Shown in pieces: positions 44,197 through 52,936 of a DNA stretch of 63,041 nt. Numbering within the stretch: the stretch's first letter is position 1; each line of letters opens with the position of its first letter. The notes under the pieces were generated by a model. It was not told the DNA's origin, searched no databases, and was given only the letters and a program-made list of their open reading frames with translations. The stretch is from DRYS01 sp964491605 (lineage in GTDB: Archaea; Thermoproteota; CALKCG01; B24; DRYS01), in the NCBI GenBank assembly GCA_964491605.1, contig CAZBGY010000009.1, forward strand, positions 1-63,041. Reading direction: 5' to 3'. The translations under genes and the position numbers were made by a program.

Positions 44197-46168
44197 CCAC
44201 TATCCTACCTCCCCCTGCTGGAAGTCTATGCTGCAGATCTTCGAAGATATTGACGGGTAATTCTCCTTCAAATACTTTTCTAGCCTTCTCGATTATTTTA
44301 GCTTTAATTAGATCTATAAGCTTATCCTTAGGGATCGAGCCTGGAGCTATCTTGATATAGATATCGGTCCTAGCTTTAACAGCGGATAGGGGGGCAACTA
44401 TAAGCTCAACGTTATCACTAGATATAATTAAACCTATCGCAAGTTCTAAAGGTACAGATCTAACATAGTTCCTAGAACCTATTATCCTAAATGCTCCCTT
44501 CGGCAAATATTGACCCGGAGGTGGTGATTTGGATAGCTGAGATGGGGAGACGTAAAATACATCCATAGATGAGAATCCATCCTTCCAAGCTTGACTGTAA
44601 GATGCGGCGAATATAGCTGCTTCCATAATCGTAGTTTGAGAGGGGGATCTACCTTCGGTCTTAACTACGACGAATGGTGCTCCATGTATATCCGCATGGA
44701 AGACTATATCGCTTGGATCCGTATACCTCTTTATGAGAAGCTCGTTCGTCGAAGCATCCCTACCAGCTAATACTAAGAAGCCCTCTGAGGAATTGAAGAA
44801 ATTAAACTTCTCATACCACATCCTCCTCCTAACTTTAATCTGCGGATAACCTACCATCCTGGATTCAAGTTTGGATAGATCTTTTTTAAGCTCCTCGAGT
44901 TTGAGGCGTAGACTCTCGATCTCTCCATACCTACGTTTATACATCTTATAGTATCGTGAGATGGATTCGTATATGTTCCTGGTGAAGCTTAACTCTGCCT
45001 TACATCCATCGACTTCTATCCTGAATAGACCTGATGAGAAATCTATATCTACCAGCTTCAAACCTAGGTTTGAAGCCATGATGGATGCTTCTCCGACTAT
45101 ATCCTCCTCACCCATACCGGATTTCTTCGATTCTAGTATGAACGATGCAATCGCTCTAAGTTGATCTATATATACGGATAACGTATCCGCTATACATTTA
45201 TACTCAGATGCTTTGGATTCGAGTTTAGCTATCCTAGATTCGATCTTCCTCATACTCTTAAGGATGATGGTAGCTTGCTTTCTACGAGCCTTAACTACCT
45301 CACCATACCCTTCGGATGATGCGAGTCGCTGAAAGTAGCTATCGAGAGCTGCGTTAAACGATGGATATTCCTCGCATCTTAAACCCCTATAGATTTCCAG
45401 CTTAAACGGAGATAGATCTATAGGCGCATCATCGCTTGATAAATATATGTAGCTTCTAAACGGTGGATCCCCAGCTGACGATACTATATCCTTCAAGGTT
45501 TCTACGATAGCTACAGGTGTAGATCTAGGTAGATCCTTCAACATCTTATCCTTCTCTACACCTATCCTAGCTAATACCTCATCCAAGTATGGAGATGGTA
45601 GTCCAAGTTTTAGAGCCATCCACTTCGCGATAGGCATATCTTCAGATAGAAAACTCTCTACTATCTCATCTATAGGATCTAAGAATGGATCTAAACCTAC
45701 AGCCGGGGGGAGTTTAAACTCAGCCCCATGAACTATAGCTCTATCCTTCATACGCTTCCTACGTAGAGCGCAGACTATCCTTCCATCAGGACCTACTAAG
45801 ATCAAGTTACCTTCACGGAATAACTCCACGTATAGCTTATAATCTCCTCTACGAGTCGCTATGGAAAATACGATTATCCTCTCGAATCTATGTTGAGATA
45901 TATCCTTCACCCTACCCCCCACTAGATGCTTCCTCAACATCATACATAGGCTTGGAGGCATTCTAGGTTTCTCATACTCGATTTCAGTCATATGGATCCT
46001 CCTAGGGGGATCCACTAATACATCGTACCTGCCGCCTGCTCTAACCCTTATAAGTATGAAGCCTTCTTTAACTATGTAGATGTTATCGATGAAACCCTCC
46101 TTCAAGAACATGGATAGCTCCCTAACGGTGAAAGCTAGATCTAAACTATTCATCGATGATCTAGTCAA
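44189..46168 (-). CDS. rqcH: RqcH/NEMF homologue (NFACT, ribosome quality control)
   Basis: This 659-residue protein has the NFACT-N domain (LRKHLVGGRVKDISQHRFERI at about 88-108), a helical middle with coiled-coil (about 290-450), and NFACT-R (about 480-600) with RRRMWYEKFNFFNSSEGFLVLAGRDASTNELL in which the FLVLAGRD motif is diagnostic. The homologue clears stalled ribosomes by adding alanine tails. The TTG at 46168 with GGAGG 10 bases before is the best start. Confidence 0.92.
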   Translation of the reverse strand: MTRSSMNSLDLAFTVRELSMFLKEGFIDNIYIVKEGFILIRVRAGGRYDVLVDPPRRIHMTEIEYEKPRMPPSLCMMLRKHLVGGRVKDISQHRFERIIVFSIATRRGDYKLYVELFREGNLILVGPDGRIVCALRRKRMKDRAIVHGAEFKLPPAVGLDPFLDPIDEIVESFLSEDMPIAKWMALKLGLPSPYLDEVLARIGVEKDKMLKDLPRSTPVAIVETLKDIVSSAGDPPFRSYIYLSSDDAPIDLSPFKLEIYRGLRCEEYPSFNAALDSYFQRLASSEGYGEVVKARRKQATIILKSMRKIESRIAKLESKASEYKCIADTLSVYIDQLRAIASFILESKKSGMGEEDIVGEASIMASNLGLKLVDIDFSSGLFRIEVDGCKAELSFTRNIYESISRYYKMYKRRYGEIESLRLKLEELKKDLSKLESRMVGYPQIKVRRRMWYEKFNFFNSSEGFLVLAGRDASTNELLIKRYTDPSDIVFHADIHGAPFVVVKTEGRSPSQTTIMEAAIFAASYSQAWKDGFSSMDVFYVSPSQLSKSPPPGQYLPKGAFRIIGSRNYVRSVPLELAIGLIISSDNVELIVAPLSAVKARTDIYIKIAPGSIPKDKLIDLIKAKIIEKARKVFEGELPVNIFEDLQHRLPAGGGRIVDE

Positions 46169-46475
46169 AGCTAAGCATCCTCCTAGATCGGTATCTAGAC
46201 TAAGTTTAACATATATCTACTGGATTAAAGTAGCTTCAGGATTGCTATTGGGGTTTATAGTAGCTTCCACTAGGATACCTCTGCTAACCGGTATATCCAT
46301 AGCTATATTCGTATACATAGCTCTACACTATATATTGAGGAGGAGGATCGGGGAGAGTGGATTGGAGGATATAGGTGGTGAGAGGAAGCTAGCTATGGAG
46401 GGGATAGGATCATTCTTCCTAGCATACATCTTCGCATCGATCCTACTATACACGCTACTATATCCCGTCAGCTAA
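46128..46475 (+). CDS. EMC6/Rab5ip-like small membrane protein
   Basis: A protein of about 115 residues from the GTG at 46128 (start uncertain), or shorter. It has three membrane helices (about 30-47, 52-72 and 88-112), loops RRRIGE and GERKLAMEGIGSFF, and a final helix ending in LLYTLLYP. The layout and the end resemble archaeal EMC6-type proteins, subunits related to membrane insertases. The 5' end overlaps the divergent RqcH start. Confidence 0.5.
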   Translation: MKARSKLFIDDLVKAKHPPRSVSRLSLTYIYWIKVASGLLLGFIVASTRIPLLTGISIAIFVYIALHYILRRRIGESGLEDIGGERKLAMEGIGSFFLAYIFASILLYTLLYPVS

Positions 46476-46840
46476 TCTTTAATTCTACGGTTATTCGATA
46501 AAGCTTCCATGAAATCTAGTATGCATGTGAAGAAGCCTTCCTGAAACTCATCTCTTAGGAAGGAGGGCTTTTCCAGAAAGTTCCTTCTAATAGTTTCGAT
46601 CTCTCGATTTATATCTCTGCAATCCATGCTGGAAACCATCCTCACATAAAGGTTTGGAGAATCCTTCCTCAAACTCAGCGTTATACCTTCTAAAGCTTTA
46701 AGGTAGCCTCTCTCTCTATCTGAATTCACTTTAGACTTCAACTCTGATAGTACTGCTTCGACACTTTTCAGATCGCCTTTAGCTAACAGTAGGATTGCAT
46801 CCTTCATAGATTTAAGAGTAGACAAACTATCACCCTTCAA
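46472..46840 (-). CDS. Small helical protein of unknown function, downstream of radA
   Basis: This 122-residue protein is all-helical by sequence, with no membrane segment or Cys cluster, and contains LKSVEAVLSELKSKVNSDRE and REIETIRRNFL. The start lies 22 bases after the RadA stop, so they share an operon. The stop overlaps the convergent EMC6-like gene by 4 bases. No function can be assigned. Confidence 0.6.
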   Translation of the reverse strand: MKGDSLSTLKSMKDAILLLAKGDLKSVEAVLSELKSKVNSDRERGYLKALEGITLSLRKDSPNLYVRMVSSMDCRDINREIETIRRNFLEKPSFLRDEFQEGFFTCILDFMEALSNNRRIKD

Positions 46841-46862
46841 CCTAGACTATCATCAACGATAA

Positions 46863-47867
46863 CTACCTTCTCTTCTTGTATTCTTCCTCCTCTACATCCT
46901 CAACCCCGTTCTCCGTTATCTTGAATACTCTCTCCCCTTCAGGTAGGTATGGGCTTGAAACAAGCCTAGCTATCCTTACAGGAGACGAGGCTGATGGTCT
47001 ACGTAGGAAGATACGCGTATGGCTGGTATGAGCGACTATATGCCCTCCGACGGCTTCTACGGATGGGCCTATGAAGGAGTCTGGTCTAGCCATAACCTGA
47101 TTCGTAACTACTACCGCTAGGTTGAAGGCTCTAGCTAGCTTAAATAGTTTGAACATATGTCTAGCTAACTTCTGCTGTCTTTCTACAAGCATCTCCCTAC
47201 CTAGATACTCGCTTCTGAAGTGAGCTGTTAGGGAGTCTACGATTAGAAGCCTTACGCCATACTTCTTTATGATTTCATCACACTTCTCTACGAGTAGTAT
47301 CTGGTGGTCTGAGCTTAAAGCTTCGGCGTATACTATCCTCTTAAGGGCAGAATCAGGGTTTAAACCCCTAAACCTACTCATCTGTATTATACGCTCTATA
47401 CTAAACGTATGTTCGGTATCTATATACATAGCGGCTCCATCCAACCCACCCTCATCCTCTGGAAGCTGAACGTTCACGCATAGTTGATGGCATATCTGGG
47501 ATTTACCCGTACCATACTCCCCGTAGAACTCGGTTATAGTCTGAGTTTCTATCCCACCGTTTAGAAGCTCATCTAAAGCTCTACTACCCGTAGTTATCTT
47601 CTTAACCTTACTCCTCTCCTTCAAGAGCTCATCGGATGTTATAAACTCTATCGATATAGATTCCCTAGCAACCTCTATAATCTTAGCAGCCTGCTTCTCA
47701 CCTATACCTGCCGGTAGTAGATCCTTCACGGATGCGGTAGCTAGGGATTCAACCGTATGGAAGCCTAGACTCCTAAGCTTAGCAGCTATAGCTGGACCTA
47801 CCCCTGGTAGATCCTCCAGCGTTTCGTACCTCTGCTTCTCCTTTCTTCCCTCCTCTTCGAGGGTCAT
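46863..47867 (-). CDS. radA: DNA repair and recombination protein RadA
   Basis: The archaeal RecA/Rad51 recombinase. It has an N-terminal HhH domain (about 20-75, DLPGVGPAIAAKLRSLGFHTV), a Walker A GEYGTGKSQ (about 115-123), a Walker B LLIVDSLTAHFRSEYLGRE (about 213-231), and the NQVMARPD loop (about 266-273). It forms filaments on single-stranded DNA. No intein interrupts it. A ggag lies 8 bases before the ATG, and CTTTATACGG is a TATA-like box upstream. Confidence 0.97.
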   Translation of the reverse strand: MTLEEEGRKEKQRYETLEDLPGVGPAIAAKLRSLGFHTVESLATASVKDLLPAGIGEKQAAKIIEVARESISIEFITSDELLKERSKVKKITTGSRALDELLNGGIETQTITEFYGEYGTGKSQICHQLCVNVQLPEDEGGLDGAAMYIDTEHTFSIERIIQMSRFRGLNPDSALKRIVYAEALSSDHQILLVEKCDEIIKKYGVRLLIVDSLTAHFRSEYLGREMLVERQQKLARHMFKLFKLARAFNLAVVVTNQVMARPDSFIGPSVEAVGGHIVAHTSHTRIFLRRPSASSPVRIARLVSSPYLPEGERVFKITENGVEDVEEEEYKKRR

Positions 47868-47994
47868 AAGCTCAGCTCCAAGGATAATTATCTAGCGATC
47901 GCCGTATAAAGGTGTTTCCAGAGAGGGAGCGATAGATTTAAGCTTCGAACGAAGCGAATAAACGAGCCTAGGATCTAGAGATATGCGATGAGGT

Positions 47995-48870
47995 ATGAGG
48001 ATATCTGGAGACATATTAGAAGATATATGCGTGAAGCTGTTAACAGAAGCCGCTACCAAGCTTCCCATGGATGTATGTAAAGGATTAGAGGATGCTTATA
48101 GCAGGGAGGATAATATCTACGCTAGATCCCAGTTAAGAATAATACTCGATAGCGTTAAGATAGCTAGAGATGAAGGGATACCTATATGCCAGGATACCGG
48201 CACCATACACATATATTTTAAGCTAGGTAAGGATATCACTCTCCCAGCCGATCTAACATTACATATGGATAGAGCTATAAGGAGAGCTACAAAGGAGATA
48301 CCCCTCAGACCGAATATGGTTCATCCGATCACGAGGATTAACAGTATGGATAATACCGGTAGAGGTCTACCGCTATTATCCATAATACCTGAACCCACCC
48401 TCGACGGCTTAGAGGTAGCTGTTATGCTTAAAGGTGCAGGCTCCGAGAATCTATCCAAAGCTTTTATGCTTAAACCGGTGGAGGGGTTCGAATCTATACG
48501 TAAAGCTGTATTGGAGAGTATAGCTGATGCTTTAGGTAGAGGCTGCCCACCATACATAGTCTCTGTAGCCATAGGCGGAACCCTCGAGTATGCATCTATG
48601 AAAGCTAAGATGAACCTCCTCGAACCTATCGATAAGCCTGGCTGCTCAGAACTGATAGATCTGGAAGAATCCCTTTTAGAGGATATCAATAGTCTAGGAA
48701 TAGGAGCTATGGGTCTCGGCGGTAGGGTAACAGCTATGAAGGTTAAGCTGGATTATATCCACTGTCATACCGCTAGCCTACCTATAGCTATCCAGATACA
48801 GTGTTGGGCTTTAAGAAGGGCTAAAGCGTATGTAACATCTACTGGAGAGGTGATCTATCGAGAGTTATGA
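47995..48870 (+). CDS. Fumarase class I / tartrate dehydratase, alpha subunit
   Basis: This 291-residue protein has the iron-sulfur hydro-lyase alpha fold of two-subunit fumarases: EGIPICQDTGTIHIYFKLG (Cys ligand at about 63), RPNMVHPI, GAGSENLS (about 147-154) with MLKP, and the ligand-bearing VSVAIGGTLEYASMKAK (no Cys in this copy of the GG-T segment; GRGCPPYI carries one). Two further Cys lie at GCSEL and HCHT. It hydrates fumarate to malate. The start of the beta gene overlaps its stop. Confidence 0.9.
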   Translation: MRISGDILEDICVKLLTEAATKLPMDVCKGLEDAYSREDNIYARSQLRIILDSVKIARDEGIPICQDTGTIHIYFKLGKDITLPADLTLHMDRAIRRATKEIPLRPNMVHPITRINSMDNTGRGLPLLSIIPEPTLDGLEVAVMLKGAGSENLSKAFMLKPVEGFESIRKAVLESIADALGRGCPPYIVSVAIGGTLEYASMKAKMNLLEPIDKPGCSELIDLEESLLEDINSLGIGAMGLGGRVTAMKVKLDYIHCHTASLPIAIQIQCWALRRAKAYVTSTGEVIYREL

Positions 48871-49451
48871 GAACAGTACATCTCACCACACCTATAAGTA
48901 GGATTGATAATCTGAGGATAGGGGACCAGGTATACGTATCTGGCTTGATAGCTATTCTTAGAGATCAAGCTCAGAAGAGGTTTATAGAAGCGAAAACGAT
49001 GGGTTTATGGGTACCCGATATAGAGGGTTTACCTATATTCCACTGCGGACCTCTAGCATACATGGATGATGGAAGATGGGTTATTAAATCGATAGGCCCT
49101 ACAACTAGCGCTAGGATGGAGAAGGATCTACCGATCCTCATAAGGTTATCAGGGGTTAAGATGATTATAGGTAAGGGCGGGGTATCACGCAATATAGCGG
49201 ATGAGATGGTAAAACTTGGAGCTGTATACTGCGCATACCCCGGTGGAGCTTCAGCCTCCCTCCTTAAAACATTCAGGAAGGTTGTAGATGTATACTGGCT
49301 GGATTTAGGTATACCTGAAGCTCTATGGATCGTAGAATTCGAGGATTTAGGCCCGTTAACCGTAGCTATAGATCTACAAGGTGGGAATATATACTCTCAA
49401 GTCGAGGATAATGTGAGAAGGATGCTTAGTAAGCTACTGGGTGGGCGGTAG
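48867..49451 (+). CDS. Fumarase class I / tartrate dehydratase, beta subunit
   Basis: This 194-residue protein is the beta subunit of the two-part Fe-S hydro-lyase. Motifs are GDQVYVSGLIAILRDQAQKR (about 18-37), HCGPL (about 53-57), SIGPTTSARME (about 70-80) and IGKGGVS (about 100-106). It overlaps the alpha gene by 4 bases. Its stop codon (49449-49451) lies inside the 3' end of the antisense SRP RNA gene. Confidence 0.92.
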   Translation: MRTVHLTTPISRIDNLRIGDQVYVSGLIAILRDQAQKRFIEAKTMGLWVPDIEGLPIFHCGPLAYMDDGRWVIKSIGPTTSARMEKDLPILIRLSGVKMIIGKGGVSRNIADEMVKLGAVYCAYPGGASASLLKTFRKVVDVYWLDLGIPEALWIVEFEDLGPLTVAIDLQGGNIYSQVEDNVRRMLSKLLGGR

Positions 49452-49766
49452 CATCCCTGAGGGTGGATGCCCTCACCATCTAGGAGGAGCTAGATTCGGT
49501 ATAGACCCCGTATCCTGTAAACACCGGTGTGTCAGCCTTAGGGCCGCTCCGTTCCCGGCCTAACCCGGTTCGGCTGTAGGGGAGGTAGCCTCCCTCCTTC
49601 GAGGGAGACCCCTCCTCCACCCGGTCCTACAGGGCGGAGCCTCATATACCTACGCCTAGCCCTCCTAGACAGTTTGGAGCACCGCCCCTCTAGGTTAGCG
49701 GGCTCCTGCATAAGCCCGTTTCAGGTGGTAGGGGAGGGCTAGCCCCCCAGCCCTCCTACCGCCCAC
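49443..49766 (-). ncRNA. Signal recognition particle RNA (7S RNA)
   Basis: The two ends pair as helix 1 (5' GGGCGGUAG at 49764-49756 with 3' CUACCGCCC at 49451-49443). The S domain holds GAACCGGG, then UUAGG CCG GGAA CGG AGCG GCCC and UAAGGCU, i.e. the SRP54-binding helix 8 with its GGAA loop (49555-49552). Helix 6 is a 7-bp stem with a GAAG (GNAR-type) loop (49590-49607), the SRP19 contact. The length of about 322 bases is usual for archaea. The RNA is GC-rich against an AT-richer genome. A TATA-like box lies 28 bases upstream. Confidence 0.92.
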
Positions 49767-49791
49767 CCATGAATTTTTCCTGAAGGCTTCC

Positions 49792-49799
49792 AGATATAA
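49792..49799 (-). promoter_or_regulatory. TATA box of the SRP RNA gene
   Basis: CTTATATC on the minus strand (49799-49792), centred about 28 bases before the 5' end of helix 1. It lies back to back with the promoter of the corrinoid gene. Confidence 0.55.
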
Positions 49800-49830
49800 G
49801 GGTTTAGAAATCCGATCTATAGGGTCTACA

Positions 49831-49838
49831 TTTAAATA
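49831..49838 (+). promoter_or_regulatory. TATA box of the corrinoid-protein gene
   Basis: The plus strand reads TTTAAATA. It would start transcription near 49861, giving a 13-base leader with GGTG 5 bases before the ATG at 49874. Confidence 0.55.
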
Positions 49839-49873
49839 TGTGTAGGTTTACGTGATAATAGTTCGGTGTCTCT

Positions 49874-50527
49874 ATGTCTAGACGTGAAGAGATTCTAGCT
49901 AAGCTTCGTGATTGCATAGTTAATTTCGATATAGATGGCATAAAGGAGGCTGCGAGGGAGGCTATAGAGATGGGCATCCCAGCTTATGAAGCTATAATGA
50001 ACGGTATGGCTAAGGGTATGGAGATAGTCGGTAGGAAGTATGAGGAAGGTGAATACTTCCTAGCAGAGCTAATAATGGCTGGCGAAACTATGAAGGAGGG
50101 AATGAGCGTTCTGGAGCCGTACCTTAGATCCGGGGAGATACCTAAACTAGGTAAGGTTGTTATAGGAACCGTTGAAGGTGATCTACACGATATAGGTAAG
50201 AACATAGTAATAACACTGCTTTCAGCTTCAGGATTCGAAGTGATAGATCTAGGGGTGGATGTATCTGCAGATAAATTCGTGGAAGCAGTGAAGCAGCATA
50301 AACCTGATATAGTCGGTATGTCAGCCCTCCTAACCACAACTATGGTTAATATGAAGAAGGTTGTCGAAGCGTTAAAGGAGGCTGGGCTTAGAGATAGCGT
50401 TAAAATAATAGTAGGGGGGGCACCGTTAACAGAGGAATTTGCGAAGGAGATAGGTGCTGACGGATATGCACCTGACGCCGTTTTAGGCGTGGAGATATGT
50501 AAGAAGTGGGTTAGCGTTAAAGGATAG
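49874..50527 (+). CDS. Corrinoid (B12-binding) methyltransferase protein, MtbC-like
   Basis: This 217-residue protein has the same two-domain layout as the one at 5331-5963: cap domain (1-90, EGEYFLAELIMAGETMKEGM at about 57-76) and cobalamin domain (95-215) with EGDLHDIGKN (DxHxxG), GMSALLTTTM and GGAPLTEEFAKEIGADGY. No methyltransferase gene lies beside it. It may use one of the URO-D enzymes elsewhere. Confidence 0.92.
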   Translation: MSRREEILAKLRDCIVNFDIDGIKEAAREAIEMGIPAYEAIMNGMAKGMEIVGRKYEEGEYFLAELIMAGETMKEGMSVLEPYLRSGEIPKLGKVVIGTVEGDLHDIGKNIVITLLSASGFEVIDLGVDVSADKFVEAVKQHKPDIVGMSALLTTTMVNMKKVVEALKEAGLRDSVKIIVGGAPLTEEFAKEIGADGYAPDAVLGVEICKKWVSVKG

Positions 50528-50597
50528 ATCCTGGAAGATTAAGGTATCCTGCAGCCTATCTTTTTATACCTAGTCCCCGAATATTAAGGTTGATCTA

Positions 50598-51968
50598 ATG
50601 GTTCTATTCACTGTATCAGGGGTTAGAGGTATATACGGATACGATCTAACTCTAGAACGATGCATCGAAGTAGCTCTAGCTTACGGTAGCAGTCTACCCT
50701 TAGGCTCCACCATAGCTTTAAGCAGGGATAGTAGGCCTACAGGGGTAGCTATATCTAGATGTATAGCTTCAGCGCTAGCTTCCACAGGATGCTGTGTACT
50801 AGATCTAGGTATAGCAGCTACACCTATGACGGCTTATATCTCTAAGGTATTAAGGCTTGATGGAGCTATAATAGTTTCAGCATCTCATAATCCTCCTGAA
50901 TGGAATGCTCTCAAATTCCTAGGATCGCATGGGGTGCCTTTAAACCCTCAAGCTACTATGAGCTTGTATAGGGATGCAGCCAGTCGTAGGTTTAGGCTTA
51001 CCGAACCTCTATCCATCGGATGGGTGAAGAGGATGGATTTAGAAGATGTATACCTAAGCGGATTGCTAGATCTAGTAGATCGAGATATCATAGCTAGTAG
51101 AGGGTTAAAGACGGTTGTGGATGGAGGGGGAGGAGCCGGCGGAATTCTATCATCCAAAGCTTTATCGACCGTTGGATGCAAAGTTCTGAGCCTATCATCT
51201 ATAGGTATTGGATTCTATCCTAGAGGTATAGAGCCTATACCTGAGAATCTCGAGAAGACGGCTAAACTCGTATACGAGACTGGAGCAGACGTAGGATTCG
51301 CATACGATTGCGACGCCGATAGGGTTACACTGATCACAGGGGAAGGCGAAGTTCTCAGGGAGGATTACACTCTAGCTTTAACCATCATGCATATCCTATC
51401 TAAGAGGAGGATCGATACCATAGTAGTGAACGTAGCTACATCCATGATTATCGACGATATAGCTTTAAGCTATAAGGCTAAGGTTGTAAGGGTGCCTGTC
51501 GGTGAAGCGAATGTAGTTGAAGCTATGCTTAAACTTAAAGCTGAGGTAGGGGGGGAGGGTAGCTGCGGCGGTGTCATACTATCATGGTTTAATATGGTTA
51601 GGGACGGCTTAGCATCCACCATGAATATCGTAGAGATGATAGCTTCTAGGAACGAAGCCCTCTCGGATATAGTCGGAGATCTACCTAGATACTATCTATT
51701 CAGAGATAGGATACCATGCCCCCGGGAAATCACCGGTATCGTTATGGAGGAGTTTAAGAAGCTTGTCGAAGGCATGGATGTAGATTATACCGATGGTGTT
51801 AAGATAATGTTGAGGGATGGCTGGATCCTAGTTAGACCGAGCGGGACAGAGCCTATAATAAGGGTGATGTGCGAATCTAGATCTAAGCTTGAAGCTGAAC
51901 ATTTATGTAGAGCGTATTCCGATAAGATTAAACAACTAATCGGAGAAGCTTCGTCTAAATATGCGTAG
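50598..51968 (+). CDS. Phosphoglucomutase/phosphomannomutase/phosphoglucosamine mutase
   Basis: This 456-residue alpha-D-phosphohexomutase has the phospho-Ser loop VSASHNPPEWNALKF (about 94-108), the metal-binding DCDADRVTL (about 237-245), the sugar loop GEGSCGGV (about 315-322) and the phosphate-binding RPSGTEPIIRV (about 414-424). It interconverts hexose 1- and 6-phosphates for nucleotide sugars. Length and motifs do not settle which sugar. Confidence 0.92.
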   Translation: MVLFTVSGVRGIYGYDLTLERCIEVALAYGSSLPLGSTIALSRDSRPTGVAISRCIASALASTGCCVLDLGIAATPMTAYISKVLRLDGAIIVSASHNPPEWNALKFLGSHGVPLNPQATMSLYRDAASRRFRLTEPLSIGWVKRMDLEDVYLSGLLDLVDRDIIASRGLKTVVDGGGGAGGILSSKALSTVGCKVLSLSSIGIGFYPRGIEPIPENLEKTAKLVYETGADVGFAYDCDADRVTLITGEGEVLREDYTLALTIMHILSKRRIDTIVVNVATSMIIDDIALSYKAKVVRVPVGEANVVEAMLKLKAEVGGEGSCGGVILSWFNMVRDGLASTMNIVEMIASRNEALSDIVGDLPRYYLFRDRIPCPREITGIVMEEFKKLVEGMDVDYTDGVKIMLRDGWILVRPSGTEPIIRVMCESRSKLEAEHLCRAYSDKIKQLIGEASSKYA

Positions 51969-51988
51969 CCGGTATTTAGGGATGATGT

Positions 51989-52936
51989 ATGAGGATGATA
52001 GATCAGGATGCAATAGCATCTATAGTTGAGGAGGTAGGTATGAGTGTAGTAGGTGTTGGGAGTGTTAAGCTTATCTACGATATGCTACTCCATCCATACC
52101 CGGTTAAAGGTTTTGGATCCGGTATGGTGGTATCTAGGGATGGATATATCGTTACTAACAACCATGTCGTAGCTGGTAGCGATAGGATAGAAGTTGTAAT
52201 GTCTAGCGGAGATATACTCGAAGCTAAAGTTGTAGGTTCTGATCCGCTCTTCGACGTAGCCGTATTAAAGGTTGAAGCCGATGAACTGAATCCCGTGAAG
52301 TGGGGTGATCCAGGCAAGCTTAAAGTCGGGTACATAGTGTTAGCTATAGGTAGATCTCTAGGTCTTCCAGGCGAGCCTACGGTAACCCTAGGTATAATTA
52401 GTGCTCTACATAGGAATGTAAGCTCTGAGTACATATCGCTTCAAGATTTAATACAGACGGATGCAGCTATAAACCCGGGTAATAGCGGTGGACCCCTCGT
52501 AAATCTCGATGGCGAGGTGATAGGCATGAATACAGCTATAATACCGTTCGCTCAGGGTATAGGTTTCGCTATACCTTCAGATAGGGTTAGGAAAGCCGCT
52601 GAGGAGATAATCGCTTATGGTAGAGTTAGGAGAGGTTGGCTTGGTATAGCAGGTATGACTTTAGATAGACGTATAGCTAAGTACTATGGTGTAGGCGTAG
52701 AGAGAGGCGTATTAGTCGTTAGGGTTGATCGTGGAAGCCCAGCTTATAGATCCGGTATAAGGGAGGGGGATGTGATAGTAGGTATAGGCGGCTATAGGGT
52801 TGAGAACCTAGAGGAATTCTTAGCTCAACTCTATAGGTATAAGGTGGGTGATCGAGTAGAGCTAGATGTGGTGAGAGGCGTGGATAAGTTTAGGTTTGAG
52901 GTAACTCTCACACATCCACCTAGATTAGAGGCTTGA
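51989..52936 (+). CDS. HtrA-type trypsin-like serine protease with PDZ domain
   Basis: This 315-residue protein has a trypsin fold: VTNNHVVAG (His, about 54-62), PLFDVAVLKVE (Asp, about 86-96) and NPGNSGGPLVN (Ser, about 164-174). A PDZ domain follows (about 215-310; RGVLVVRVDRGSPAYRSGIREGD). No signal peptide or membrane anchor is seen, so it should be cytoplasmic, unlike most HtrA proteins. The next gene's start overlaps its stop. Confidence 0.93.
   Translation: MRMIDQDAIASIVEEVGMSVVGVGSVKLIYDMLLHPYPVKGFGSGMVVSRDGYIVTNNHVVAGSDRIEVVMSSGDILEAKVVGSDPLFDVAVLKVEADELNPVKWGDPGKLKVGYIVLAIGRSLGLPGEPTVTLGIISALHRNVSSEYISLQDLIQTDAAINPGNSGGPLVNLDGEVIGMNTAIIPFAQGIGFAIPSDRVRKAAEEIIAYGRVRRGWLGIAGMTLDRRIAKYYGVGVERGVLVVRVDRGSPAYRSGIREGDVIVGIGGYRVENLEEFLAQLYRYKVGDRVELDVVRGVDKFRFEVTLTHPPRLEA

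Noticed and set aside
48480..48500. ggttcgaatc-like string suggestive of a tRNA T-loop
   Set aside because: It is inside the fumarase alpha reading frame, and no acceptor stem or anticodon arm surrounds it. I found no tRNA gene in the window.
49443..49766. The same GC-rich region considered as RNase P RNA
   Set aside because: No universally conserved RNase P core (GAAA/ACAGAA-type) segments are present. Helix 8 with GGAA and helix 6 with a GNAR loop fit SRP RNA.
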